From Acanthamoeba sp. SK_2022b (taxonomy: Eukaryota > Discosea > Longamoebia > Acanthamoebidae), in NCBI GenBank assembly GCA_027943245.1, contig JANDJZ010000599.1, forward strand, positions 1 to 25,560: a stretch of 25,560 nucleotides of DNA, in the 5' to 3' direction. The position numbers and the translations under genes are program-made. Each line of letters opens with the position of its first letter. Position 1 is the first letter of the stretch. Below the pieces are notes generated by a model. The model was not told the DNA's origin and did no database searches. It saw only the letters and a program-made list of their open reading frames with translations. Shown here piece after piece: positions 1 to 9,078 of the stretch.

Positions 1-141
1 GGGGTTCACCGAAAATGGTGGCGGTGGTGATGGACGAGGCGAGGAACGGCGGGCCGAGGCCCTTGAACAGCCCCCGCACGCCCTCCTTCTGCATGGTCTC
101 CCGCACTGCGCCGGACCGCACACGACACGAACAACCGCACA

Positions 142-189
<48 letters not shown>

Positions 190-687
190 CACACACACAA
201 CACGCGGTCGGTATTGGAACGGGAAGGAATGAGCGATGGATGGGTGGGTCGTGTACGGATGCCCATCGCGCCCGTGGGGTGGTCGCCGTGGGCTTGCATG
301 CGCGTCTGTCGACACAATCAGGTTCAGCCCATGCAACGACGGATGGAGCACGTGTCGTTTAGTGGGCGTGGGCGCACGCAGAGAAAGAGAGAGAGAGAGA
401 GAGGGAGAGGAGAGAGAGAGAGAGGAGGAGGTGGTGGTGGTGGTGGGAGAGACGATGCCTTGACAAGGTCCAGGGGATAACCTGCGGTCTCTTCGGCCAT
501 GCCCGATAGCGTGCCTGCGGTGGTGATCCATCACACACACACACACACACACACACAGAGAGAGAGAGTGAGTGAGCCATTGAGTGTGCGCGATTGACAA
601 CTGGGGCAAGGGCCAAGCGGCGCATTACCGGCAATGCTGCCTCGGCCGACGCCCAGCACTGCTCGCGTGAGCACTCGTGACAACGTT
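1..687 (-). CDS. Mitochondrial carrier (SLC25) family protein, partial, C-terminal part outside window
   Basis: Inner-membrane solute carrier; substrate not determinable. Four exons on the minus strand can be joined: 629 up to 658 or 687, 459..514, 257..305 and 1..105 (continues left). The joined protein reads through a glycine-rich first helix (SIAGTLSGMAEE), the signature GYPLDLVKTRMQ (P-x-D-x-x-K-x-R), then a matrix segment (GAMGILRETMQKEGVRGLFKG) and the second helix (PPFLASSITTATIFG). This is the usual order of the first carrier repeat, and the second helix resembles the carnitine/basic amino acid branch. The 459/458 junction fits the signature only with a GC donor (AAG|GCATCG); a GT donor six bases later would insert one residue into the motif. 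The 5' end is uncertain: acceptors at 659 and 688 are both possible and no start codon is secure. Family is certain, exons good, subtype open. Confidence 0.82.
141..199. repeat. (ACGC)n then (AC)n microsatellite
   Basis: Uninterrupted ACGC tetranucleotides run to about 190 and then change to AC dinucleotides. The tract lies inside the carrier intron between exons 257..305 and 1..105; on the coding strand it reads TG/CG. Confidence 0.95.
379..447. repeat. (GA)n / (GGT)n simple repeat
   Basis: Imperfect GA tract followed by GGAGGT and GGT triplets, inside the carrier intron 306-458. On the coding strand it is a CT-rich tract just after the proposed GC donor. Confidence 0.9.
532..568. repeat. 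(CA)n / (GA)n microsatellite
   Basis: CA dinucleotides to about 557, then GA. It lies in carrier intron 515-628 and reads (TG)n on the coding (minus) strand. Confidence 0.95.
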
Positions 688-919
688 CTGTCCCAACAGC
701 AACATAAACAAAGTTGTATTTAAAAAAAATGTTTTATTATTGATAATAAAAAATAAGAGTTTAGTATTTAGTGGAAAGGGGCGTAAGCACCTGCCGATGC
801 CGGCGAGGGCACCAGCCACTTCGTTCTTTCCATCATCTGCAGCCCGTGTCGTGTCCACATGGACAAGTGAGTACCACCGGGTTATTCTCTCCTCTCCCAA
901 TCTCATAAAATGCTTGCAA

Positions 920-1140
920 CAAGAACGACCTTCTACGCTGCGTGGCGGCAGGCTGGGTGTGGGGACAGGTGGCAGATCGGATGTTGAGTTGGGATCATCC
1001 CCAGATCCAGCAGGGGTGTCGTCCTTAGTGGATGCCATTCCTTCAAATCTGGAGTGGCGCTCGATCTCGCCCAACCGCAAGAAATAACAAGTGAAAAACG
1101 TTTTCTTTTTCTTAGGCAAGAGTTGCTCTGTCTCATCCAC
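920..1140 (-). other. Possible 5' coding or leader exon upstream of the carrier
   Basis: An open minus-strand frame from an ATG at 1140 (MDETEQLLPK) passes a second ATG at 1038 (MASTKDDTPAGSG, followed by a Pro/Ser-rich stretch PPVPTPSLPPR). A downstream piece near 790-850 (GKNEVAGALAGIG) also looks coding. This could be the N-terminal extension of the carrier at 1-687, but I could not find a splice path that keeps frame with confidence. The AT-rich stretch 700-775 between them may be an intron. Treat as a candidate only. Confidence 0.3.
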
Positions 1141-1160
1141 CCAAGCGCGAAGAGACAGAG

Positions 1161-1425
1161 AAAGAGGAACACAACACCATCACACACAACCACACCATAA
1201 CCATACCACTATCACACCACCACAACACTACCACCACACTACCACACAACACCACAGCACCCCCCTACCATCACATCACACCACCCACATCACACCACCA
1301 CAACACAACCACCACAACATCACTACAGCATACAACACAACCACCACAACATAACACCACCACTAAAAATCACCACAAAAACACCACAATCACCACAACA
1401 CCACAACACCCTCACCACACAACAA
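1161..1425. repeat. CAC/ACA-rich low-complexity tract
   Basis: About 265 bp made almost only of A and C on the plus strand with occasional T (ACCACCACAAC-type units, no fixed period). It is open in one plus frame as a His/Thr-rich string, but this is composition, not a gene. A tract of the same style lies at 10573-10800. Confidence 0.9.
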
Positions 1426-1429
1426 TATG

Positions 1430-2000
1430 ACCAGGTAGATGTGCCCCAAATCTCCAGTTTTATTGTCAGGTCATAGTTACCATGACCTGTTTTGGTGTGG
1501 TAGTGGTGTCAAGGTGTAATGGCTTACTATTGAGAGTTTTTTTGGTCAAGTCTCCATTGGCTTCACCAAGGAGCCCTCTGGGAAAGAAAAGGTAAGTGTT
1601 TAGCGCCACAAGAGATCACTGCTTGCGCCGTGGCCAAGGCTTTCTGTTTGAAATCTAGATCACCAGCTGATCGTCCTTTGACGAGATCACGGCCCTGCAC
1701 CAAGAAGCGCCGTTCGTCGAGCTCCGCGAGACGCGGTGGACCCATCACCAACAAGGGCACGAAGGTCGTCAAGCGCACCAACAGAGCGAAGCATACCCAG
1801 TGCTCTCTCTCTCTCTCTGAAGCGCACGCACAACCAGGATTCCCGTTACCTCCCCCGCTCCCTGCGCTCCTCGCAGCTGACATTCTACGCGTAATGATGA
1901 TGATCCTGTTCGCTAGTGCTCGATCATGCAAGTCTCTCGCCTTTGCCGCGCATGCAACACCGCCACCCCGCGAGGCGCTCACGATGGCTGTAGATAGAGC
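1430..2000. other. Intergenic stretch with an unassigned basic open frame
   Basis: 1430-1560 shows nothing recognisable. From 1630 a plus frame of about 60 residues has moderate GC and a basic, Ser-rich composition (KKRRSSSSARRGG, then GTKVVKRTNRAK). The antisense frame is equally open, so neither can be called a gene. I recognise no family. It could be a remnant exon or the downstream flank of the phosphatase gene. Confidence 0.25.
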
Positions 2001-2398
2001 TCAGTCCTGCTTCCTCTCGGGCTGGCGAGCGGAAGATCGAACGAAGCGCTGGAGCTTCTTGCCGAAGCGCCGGAAATGATAGGCCCACAGCCCGGTGCCC
2101 ACGTTGGCGCCCCAGCCGCGCGCGCGCTCGAGCCAGTCGCCCTCGTGCTCCTGCACCACCTCAAGCCTCCGCTCACGCGCGTGCCACCGCACGATCTCCG
2201 CCTTCATCCACGGTGCTCCGCCTGAGGGCTGCGCGTACGCGACCTCGTCGGGCCCGACCTTGGCCTTTGCGAGCCTGGCCTTGTCATCGCCACTGTCGCC
2301 CTTGGCCCGCCTCTCCTGCAGCTGGCGCTCAAACTGCTCCAGCTGGCGCCGGAAGCCAGAGTTGGGGTTCACGATCGCTCTGGTGGCGCAGCTGTCAG

Positions 2399-2478
<80 letters not shown>

Positions 2479-3036
2479 CCCAGTGTAAGGATGAGGCGGT
2501 ACCGTTTGCCTTGAGCGAGGGCGAGGGCGTCATCGAGGGAGAGGCCCTCGGCGTGCATGATGTAGGAGATGAGGCACGTGGCCGATCGCGAGACGCCGGC
2601 CATGCAGTGAACCAGCACCGCGCCGCCGGACGCGCGGCCCTCCTCGATGAAACTGTGCACGATGGGGAAGAAGGAGAGCAGGTCTTGCCCGGCCTTGTCC
2701 ATCGCTCGGACCACCATGTGCTCAAAGCCCGCCCATTCCTGTCCGCGCGCGTGATGGCCGCGCCGCACGTGGTGAGATTGAATGTGAGCGATTGCTGCAT
2801 ACAGCGCGAGCGTGCAAAGAGAGAGAGAGAGGCGCGTATGTGCCTTGTGCTCGGCGTCGGCCGGGACGAGGGCCTGGTGGTGGGGATAGAGGCCTACGGC
2901 GACCGAGAGAATGTGGGTGATGTTGCGGCGGCGCAGCTGGTCGACCTGCAGAGAGTCCTCGAAGTTGCCCAGCCATATCCCGGGCAGGATCTCGTGTGCC
3001 GAGAACGGCGGCGGGTGGCCGTACTGCAGCTTGTAC
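2001..3036 (-). CDS. Dual-specificity protein phosphatase, 5' end uncertain
   Basis: Cysteine-dependent phosphatase acting on phospho-Tyr/Ser/Thr; substrate unknown. Exons on the minus strand: about 3036..2844, 2738..2503 and 2379..2001 (TGA stop). Visible motifs in order: EILPGIWLGNFEDS, THILSVAVGLYP, the general-acid region RAMDKAGQDLLSFF, the P-loop HCMAGVSRSATC at about 2583-2609 (HCxxGxSRS), and NPNSGFRRQLEQFE typical of the DSP core end. The first junction reads EHK|EWAGFEHM and needs a GC donor (AAG|GCACAT) with a GACAG acceptor; no GT donor keeps this frame. The second intron (2502-2380) carries a long (TG)n tract in sense. After the core comes an extension of about 110 residues, charged and Trp-containing, that I do not recognise. 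The true start lies upstream of the poly-C tract near 3050 and was not found. Confidence 0.85.
2401..2476. repeat. (CA)n microsatellite
   Basis: Pure CA tract of about 38 units inside the phosphatase intron 2380-2502. It reads (TG)n on the coding strand and takes up most of the intron. Confidence 0.98.
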
Positions 3037-3456
3037 CTGGCAATTACCCCCCCCCCCCAACACAAACACAAACACAAGCAAAGGCAAACTTTAAAAACAA
3101 ATAGGACATAAACAAAAATTGAGGGGGTACGAACCACAGTGCCAATAGGCCAGCTAGGAGGATGCCAATGGCCTGCCAGAACATGAAGTTGAAGTGTAAA
3201 CGACAGTTGTATCCAAACTCGGCAAATATATTTTGTCTGTGTGGACGTGGCGTTGCGGAAATCGCTGAACAAAGTTGTCCTGCCACCAGCAATGACAGAC
3301 CACACTAGACGGCTGGGCTGATGAAACTGCTTATCAGCAGCTTCTTGCCTCCTGTGATGTGAGCATTGGAAAGTTTCTTTAGGCATGTGAGGGCGCGGAG
3401 TCAGACAGCATACTGTGGTAGGCCATGCTGGTTAGGGCCAGCTCTTCCAATTGTGA
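3037..3456. other. Upstream flank of phosphatase gene, no gene identified
   Basis: Contains a C-homopolymer near 3050, an AC/AA-rich stretch, and a small GC-richer patch near 3240-3290 that could be a short exon (an open minus frame reads through it). The first phosphatase exon is probably here but no start plus splice combination is convincing. Confidence 0.3.
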
Positions 3457-3815
3457 GTTCTTGACCTGGTGGGAGGGTACCTCATGTACCAACACCTCTG
3501 ACCACCACACAAGTTGGCGTGCCAGCAGCCAAGCAGAACAACTTTGAGCAGGCTCCTTACCACCTGAATCATCAGAGGAAAAGGGCCATCCTCCATATTG
3601 ATCTTGGGTGGCAGCATGCATTCAAGCTGATCGTAGTGACCACAGGTGTCACACTGCAAAGATCGTGGACCAGGTAGGTACATGACTGAGCCAGCACCTG
3701 GCACAGGTGTGGCAGATCCTGCAGTAGTGCATGGTCACTACGATCAGCTTGAATGCATGCTCCTGAAGATGTCTCTGCCAAAGGAGAAGTGAGTCTGAGG
3801 AACAGGAAACCAAGA
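3457..3815. repeat. Dispersed repeat, copy 1, with inverted core
   Basis: Left flank 3457-3496 matches 10834-10873 in the same direction. The core 3500-3802 is the reverse complement of about 10894-11215. The right flank 3804-3815 (AGGAAACCAAGA) matches 11233-11244 in the same direction again. On the minus strand of this copy (plus strand of the other) a short Cys-rich peptide is conserved: HYC-x-ICHTCARCWLSH, then a box PPKI-x-MEDGP. Stops separate the pieces, so it is a decayed coding segment, probably from a transposon. No family recognised. Confidence 0.75.
3613..3761. repeat. Perfect 30-bp inverted repeat with 89-bp loop
   Basis: 3613-3642 is the exact reverse complement of 3732-3761 (arm begins AGCATGCATTCAAGCTG). 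The other copy of the surrounding repeat at 10894-11215 has diverged arms there, so the perfect pairing is specific to this copy and points to local conversion between the arms. Confidence 0.9.
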
Positions 3816-4228
3816 ACCTCCTCTATTATCAAATGAGAGGTCCAGTCAATTTCAAGATTTAGCTCCTCAAAATAGGTTTTATCTCCAAACTCCCATTGGC
3901 CAAGATAATTTTACTTTTTGGTGAAAAATGCTAACTCATTTTTTTTTTGGGCAAATCTCAAGATAAAAAGTGATATTTATTGCATATCAAAAAATGTCAA
4001 CTTATAATTGATAGTTAAAGTGGCTGCACCAAAGTAACAGTTGCTGAGTGCTCTAGAAATGACGAAATTCAAGAAGCAGTCTGGCAGTGAAGAGTCACAC
4101 ACCCACACTCCATCCATCCTGGGCAACAGAGCCCACCCACCCACAGGCGAAGATGACACCATGCCAACTGCAAGTGACATCACCAACCACTGAGCAGAGC
4201 ACTATATTCACTCTCAGAAGGCATCCAG

Positions 4229-5145
4229 CTGGTGGCAGAAGTGGCAGGACTGGGAGCAGAGGAACAAAGAAAATGAGGATGAGGAGTGGATCAATGATGA
4301 CAAGAAGCTCAAGATCTTCATTGTGCACCTCAAGAAGTACCAACCAAAATCCATCCTCATCGCCATTGGCACCATTGCTGCTCTCCAGACCACTCTCAGC
4401 CAGCCATCCTTTTACAACAATCCGAAGTTCCCCTGTGTCAACAACAGCATCATGGCTCAAGAAGCAAGCAAAGAAGAGGGAGGTCACAAACAAAAAATGC
4501 AAGCACCACCACTGACAGATGAGCAGATCACACAGCATTCCACAACCTGCCCAACACCCCTGCTGGTGTACAGGTGAAGCTCTACCTTGTCCTCATGTGG
4601 TACCTGAACCATCACTTGCACAAGGTGGTGGACAAGGTGCTTGGTAACTTCGTTCTTGATGGGAACAACAGGTGGGTGGAGATATGGCACAGTACCTCAG
4701 AGAAGAATGCTACCACCAAGTTGAAGCCTGACAAGAATGCCTATGTCCAACTAGCAGCAACACCAAATGCCCAATGCTGCTGCCCAGTAGCCATCTTCAA
4801 GAGCCACCATGAGAACCTGCTGGAGAAGACCCCAAGCACACGGATTTGCCACTACACACCAAAGAGTGCACTGAGCAAGCAAAATATGGGAAGGAAAAAG
4901 TTAAGCCATGCCTCTTCAACACAGTCATCAACGCCATCCTAGATCTGCCATACCCCCATGAACGCTACACCACAAATTCCATCCACCACACAACTGCAAT
5001 CAAAACCATAGAAGCCAAGAACCAAGCCATCATCAAGTGTACCATGGCCCACTCCCATCATTCAACGCATGCCAGCCTCAATGCCTACCTGACCAATGCA
5101 GCATATGATCTATCGTCAGTGGAGAATACTATCCTAACACAATAA
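4229..5145 (+). pseudogene. Tyrosine recombinase (Crypton / DUF3504-like) remnant
   Basis: Three successive plus frames give one protein-like path. 4241-4576 starts with an acidic Trp-rich segment, then KKYQPKSILIAIGTIAALQ and FYNNPKFPCVNNSIM, ending APPLTDEQI: the layout of the core-binding part of DUF3504/Crypton proteins. 4574-4900 (LVLMWYLNHHLHKVVDKVLG) corresponds to the first catalytic block. From about 4870, KYGKEKVKPCLFNTVINAI and YTTNSIHHTTAIKTIEAKNQ, then MAHSHHSTHASLNAYL, resemble the tNHSxR...GHxS...Y end of the catalytic domain. The expected catalytic arginines read as His or Lys and at least two frameshifts are needed, so it is dead. Assignment rests on motif order recalled from the family, not on a search. 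Confidence 0.5.
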
Positions 5146-5479
5146 TGTACGCCCTGAATTTAGAAATTCATTGTTTTTTAGACATGTGGAGGTCACAGCA
5201 TTAATGGTGGTTGCAGTAGTGATGTCATAGTTAGAAGCAGTCAAGGTCAGTCATCCAGCCCCCATCACCCTTACTCAAGCATGAGCATTAAGATTTCATG
5301 AATTCTCCATCATGGTGGCTGGTTGGTTACTGGTGAATGATGCAAATCGCAAATCACAAACATTCAACATTGACAGCCAGTGGCACCTTAAAGAAACATG
5401 ACAGCTGTCTACCCAAATGCTGCTGCTGCTGCTTGCACACACAACACAATTGCTCTGTGCTTTCTTCGTCTCCTTCACT
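5146..5479. other. Interval without gene inside the composite element
   Basis: Follows the recombinase remnant stop. Contains a short CTG/GCT run near 5420-5432 and no coding or structural signal I can support. Confidence 0.4.
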
Positions 5480-6805
5480 GCTTGATGCTGCACTGTCATG
5501 CACGTGCAGGTGAGAGCTGCTTCATTGATGGCATGGCATCAAGGTTGTGCCAGTGCACCTCCTTCACCACACATATGCTTGCTGGCAACCATAGTGCCAT
5601 GTTCATGCAGCTCCTCTTCACCACACATCACAACCTGCCATCTGGACATGACAACAATGCCTTCCATCTGGTCATGTGTGAGCATGTGATGTTGATGGTC
5701 TTCTTGGTTTCTCTCTGCTATACCATCACATATGCATTCTTGGCATTTCTCTCTGCTCTGCCATCATGTACATCAATGCAATGCTCATGCATGCAAACAC
5801 ACAAATGCCTGCCATCTGGTCAAGTGTGAGCATGTGGTATTGATGGTCTTCTTGGCATTTCTCTCTGCTATGTGTACACGGTGCTCATGCACCTCCTTCA
5901 CCACAAAAAAGCCTGCAATCTGGTCAAGTGTGGGCATGTGATGTTGGAGGTCTTCATGACATTTATGCTTGCTTTACCATTGTGTATGCTCTACCTTGTC
6001 ATGTTTGGGCATGTGTTGCAGGTGATCTTGTTGCCACTTTTGCTTGCAATACCATCACAAAAGTATGCACATGCTCTTTGCTTTGCACCATGTTCACCAG
6101 CATGTTGATTTTATCAGGTGTATCACCTGGCTTGCTGATGCAGGTTGTGCAACGATTTTTTTGAGGTCTGCATCCTCATTGTACCAGATAGACTGGTAAG
6201 AGTAAATGGTTACCCACAACACACGCACATACAGGACCAGATTGAGTGCACATCTGTAGTGAAAGAGGTGCATGAGCATTGTGCATGCCGTTGTGATGGT
6301 ATTGCAAGCAAAAATGGCACCATGATCACCAACAACACATGCCCAAACATGACAAGTTAGAGGGTGTAATTGTGGGAATGAAGGTGCATGAGCATTAGCA
6401 AGCATAAATGTCATGAAGACCTCCAACATCACATGCCCACACTTGACCAGATTGCAGGCTTTTTTGTGGTGAAGGAGGTGCATGAGCACTGCATATGCGT
6501 ACACAATGGTAGAGCAGAGAGAAATGCCAAGAAGACCATCAACATCACATGCCCACACATGACCAGATGGAAGGCATTTTTGTGGTGGTGACAGAGATGC
6601 ATGTGCATTGCACACACATATGCAATGGTATGGCTAGCATAAACCCCAAGAAGGCCATCAACATCACATCTCAACCAGATGGCAAGCAATTATGTGTGCT
6701 GAAGCAAAGCCTTTGTGCAATGTCATCAGCAAGGATGCAGGCAATGAGGCAGGTGCAAACACACCACCTGCACATGCATGACAATGCAGCATCAAGCCAT
6801 GGGGT
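5480..6805. repeat. Giant imperfect palindrome built of tandem units
   Basis: The left arm (about 5480-6130) and right arm (about 6170-6805) are reverse complements with indels. 5881-5973 and 6397-6489 are identical in inverted orientation over all 93 bases. Each arm holds several copies of a unit of roughly 80-150 bp with the words GGGCATGTGATGTTG, TGGTCTTCTTGGCATTTC and CTCATGCACCTCCTTCACC. The several open frames here only translate the repeat (Cys/His/Met/Leu-rich) and are not genes. It lies between the recombinase remnant and the DUF7869 fragment. Confidence 0.9.
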
Positions 6806-7003
6806 GCAGGAGCTACACCATCAGCATGATTCATGTATACATGCAAAAGGAAGTGTTGACTTTATGCAACATCCACTGGGTGGCATGGTCCACACAGGGG
6901 TTTCTCTCCCTTCCTTTTTTGACTTTGTGTTACAACACCAAACCCCCCCCCCAAACAGATGACTACAGAGATGCCTACCCCAGCTGGTTTTGTAAGACTC
7001 TGT

Positions 7004-7139
7004 AAATTTAACTTCATTTTCACAACACAAAAAACGACCCTCCATTTTGTGCCTCTCCATCAACTTTTACTTCAATAAAATGAGAGCAATTTTACCTCAT
7101 TAAAATCGGTTTTAATTGCACATAACAAACAATTACCCT
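7004..7139. repeat. Terminal module R1 of the element, internal partial copy
   Basis: AAATTTAACTTCATTTT through CAATTACCCT closely matches 15145-15285 (module R3) in the same direction. It stops where R3 continues to the terminus and is joined directly to the DUF7869 fragment. Confidence 0.85.
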
Positions 7140-7456
7140 GATAAGCCTGATGATGGTGCTGTAATAGCAGTGTCTGGTGAAAAAGGCAGTGATTGGCTTG
7201 GCTTGGCTTGGTGAAGCGCACCACAAGGGCACAAATCTTCCTCAACTGGTCCACCTGGTGCCTGATGGTTGGCTTGTTGTGCTGATGCCTCACCTGACCT
7301 GAACAACCGCATGAGACCTGCACCACAAAAGCAACTTTGGGACATGAGTGAGAGTTGGCCTGAAAATTCATAGCACAGGCCAGCAGGGTACTTGCAATGG
7401 TTGGCCCATGACAAAATGGGGACCACATATGCGTACACGATCCAATAAAACAATTT
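7133..7456 (+). pseudogene. DUF7869-type transposon protein, C-terminal fragment
   Basis: Reverse-complement match to 13616-13975. The plus strand keeps KPDDGA and an EKGS-WLGL motif before frame breaks; the sense copy at 13610-15006 has the longer version. Homology ends near 7460 (AATTTCTTGATC), followed by terminal module R2. The order fragment then terminus suggests this is the 3' end of one insertion. Confidence 0.6.
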
Positions 7457-7470
7457 CTTGATCCGATTTT

Positions 7471-7749
7471 CTTCATAAATTTAACTTCCTTTTGCTACAC
7501 CAAAAATTAAGACCATAATATGGTAATAAAGGATTTTGTTGTAACTAAAACTGACATTTTACCCTATTAAAATCTGTTTTATTGCTCTTGACATGGCCTT
7601 TACCCCACCCTAAATAATTGCAATCTTGAATTACAATCGCTGTGTGTGATTAATTTGATTAATTCCCCTGACTGTGCTTCATTCCAAGGAATGATCACAC
7701 AAAAAAACGCCAGTCATTTTCGATTTCTCATTTGATAATAGAGGAGGTT
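7471..7749. repeat. Terminal module R2
   Basis: About 280 bp, AT-rich, aligning with 15145-15412 (R3). Shared words include the AAATTTAACTTC start, TTTTATTGC, an imperfect ATTCC-AAGGAATGA, AAAAAAACGCCAGTCATTTTCG and the terminal TCTCATTTGATAATAGAGG. Central parts have diverged strongly. Confidence 0.85.
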
Positions 7750-7939
7750 TAGTGAGGACAAAGGAAAACAAGAGTGAGAAGAACAAATATATTAATAGTA
7801 GTAACAAATAATATTGATAATAATAGTATTTATCTGGTACAAGCAGAGCAGCACTTGTCTGTGGCTTTTGGAGGACACAGGATAGTGATGAATGGGCCAT
7901 GGGTGCATGAGGCTACTGGTAATGTAAACAGGCGTACCA

Positions 7940-8352
7940 TCAGCTCCACCTGCAGGTCGAACACTCTCTTGTCCTCATATCACTGTTGCCCCACTCTGCT
8001 TGATCAGCCACAAGCTGCTCAGCTGCTTTCTCAAGGAGGCCCTTCTTCTGGAAGAGCTCTTCACTGACAATGATCCTCTTGACACCCAGAACTTGCTTTT
8101 GCCAAATGCTTGCAGATGGCAAGTCGCCTCCTCTTTGGTTGGGGAGGCTTGTCACTCCCCTCAGACTCACTTGTGCTGGCCACCTTACGCTTCCCCTTCC
8201 TGCTGGCTGCTTGGGTCTTCCTCAACTGCTTCTCTTCAGCCAGCCTCTTCTTCTCAGCAGCAGCTTGTCTCCTCTTCTTTGCTGCTACCTCCTTCTTCAC
8301 CGCTGCCTCTTGTTTCTTCACCTCTGCTTCAGCCTTAACACCACCACCACCA

Positions 8353-8446
<94 letters not shown>

Positions 8447-8830
8447 CACACCCATCCCCAGAGGGGACCCCTACCCTAATTGGAGAAGGACCGTAGGTCC
8501 GCCTGTTGTGTGTGTGTTGTGTGTGTTCTTTGTGTGACTCTCTTTTCTCTTCTCTGCAGCTTCCAGCTTCCTGGTCACAGCCTTGACCTTCAACACTGAT
8601 CTGTTTGCATTGATGATCTGCAATGGTGCAAGCTGCTTGATCATTGCTCTCATTAATCTAACAGCACACAAGCAACATCAGCTTTACTCACCCATGCAGC
8701 ACGACCAACAAGAACATACCTCGTTGGCAGTGTTGCCTTAGATATGTGGTGATCTGGCGTTGTCTGTCTCAGCCAGCATTGCTGTGCTGATCCCTTCAGC
8801 ATTGCTGTCACCTTGGTCAGTCTTGTAGGC
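7940..8830 (-). pseudogene. Lys/Glu/Ala-rich coiled-coil protein remnant
   Basis: Minus-strand coding remnant. An exon ending at 8720 (ATLPTR) joins through a clean 62-bp intron (GTATGTTC...CTGTTAG, 8719-8658) to LMRAMIKQLAPLQIIN and a basic helix ending KLEAAEKRKE. A (TG)n tract of about 90 bp then interrupts it. It resumes as KAEAEVKKQEAAVKKEVAAK, an Arg-rich patch and SESEGSDKPPQPKRRRL (a likely nuclear localisation signal). Near 8105 the frame shifts and continues as VKRIIVSEELFQKKGLLEKA to a stop at 7940. The C-terminal style fits transposase-like proteins, but no catalytic motif is visible, so no function is given. Confidence 0.5.
8356..8443. repeat. (CA)n microsatellite
   Basis: About 44 CA units directly beside CACCAC triplets, inserted between two coding blocks of the minus-strand coiled-coil remnant. 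It reads (TG)n in that gene's sense strand, as in the intronic tracts elsewhere in the window. Confidence 0.98.
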
Positions 8831-8861
8831 ATTTGTTGAGAACCGCACATGCACACGTCAA

Positions 8862-8935
8862 CCACCGCACACGCCACACGCCACACGCCACACGCCACAC
8901 GCCACACGCCACACGCCACACGCCACACGCCACAA
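8862..8935. repeat. 7-bp minisatellite (CACACGC)n
   Basis: Nine to ten head-to-tail copies of CACACGC, immediately downstream (in the minus direction) of the orphan SH3 exon. Confidence 0.95.
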
Positions 8936-8951
8936 CACGCGCGGCACACTC

Positions 8952-9078
8952 TTAGCTCCAGAGGGGGAGTGGGGCGAGGGCCGCCAGAGGGCCAGGCGCG
9001 TGCGCCGCGGCCCGTGGGATGAGTTCAACGTAGGACGCAGGGAAGATGCCGTGCTGGCCATTGAGTTCGCCCTCCCAC
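8952..9078 (-). pseudogene. Orphan terminal exon of an SH3-domain protein
   Basis: After a GACAG acceptor, the minus strand reads WEGELNGQHGIFPASYVELI, the second half of an SH3 domain (WWxGEL...GxFPxxYVE). A short Ala/Pro tail follows, with a TAA stop at 8954-8952. The piece is GC-rich like host exons although its surroundings are AT-rich. I searched upstream to about 9460 on this strand for the first SH3 half (ALYDY...DELSF) and did not find it. It is either a captured or displaced gene fragment, or the last exon of a gene with a long or broken upstream part. Confidence 0.6.

Larger units (their letters stand above)
3815..7749. mobile_element. Composite decayed element bounded by inverted termini
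   Basis: The left end 3815-3842 begins AACCTCCTCTATTATC and the right end 7726-7749 ends ATAATAGAGGAGGTT; they are inverted repeats of at least 24 bp. The same terminus closes the element at 15385-15412, where 28 bp match the left end exactly. Inside are a tyrosine-recombinase pseudogene (4229-5145), a giant palindrome (about 5480-6805), an internal copy of the terminal module (7004-7139) and a DUF7869-type C-terminal fragment (7133-7456). I see no target-site duplication flanking 3815 and 7749, so these ends may come from more than one insertion. The interior is inactive. Confidence 0.6.

Noticed and set aside
141..199. CRISPR-like or satellite array in the ACGC and CACACGC tracts
   Set aside because: Short-period simple repeats without spacers, in a eukaryotic genome.
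2095..2514. Plus-strand frames over the phosphatase ending in a Thr-His run
   Set aside because: The His-Thr run is the (CA)n microsatellite and the rest is antisense to the DSP exons.
5398..6689. Several Cys/Met-rich open frames on both strands that look like membrane proteins
   Set aside because: They all translate the same tandem unit of the palindrome in different frames and strands; no start context, codon bias or homology supports a gene.
3815..7749. Simple intact DNA transposon with target duplication
   Set aside because: Flanking bases at 3814 and 7750 show no matching duplication, and the interior is a mosaic of inverted and truncated parts.
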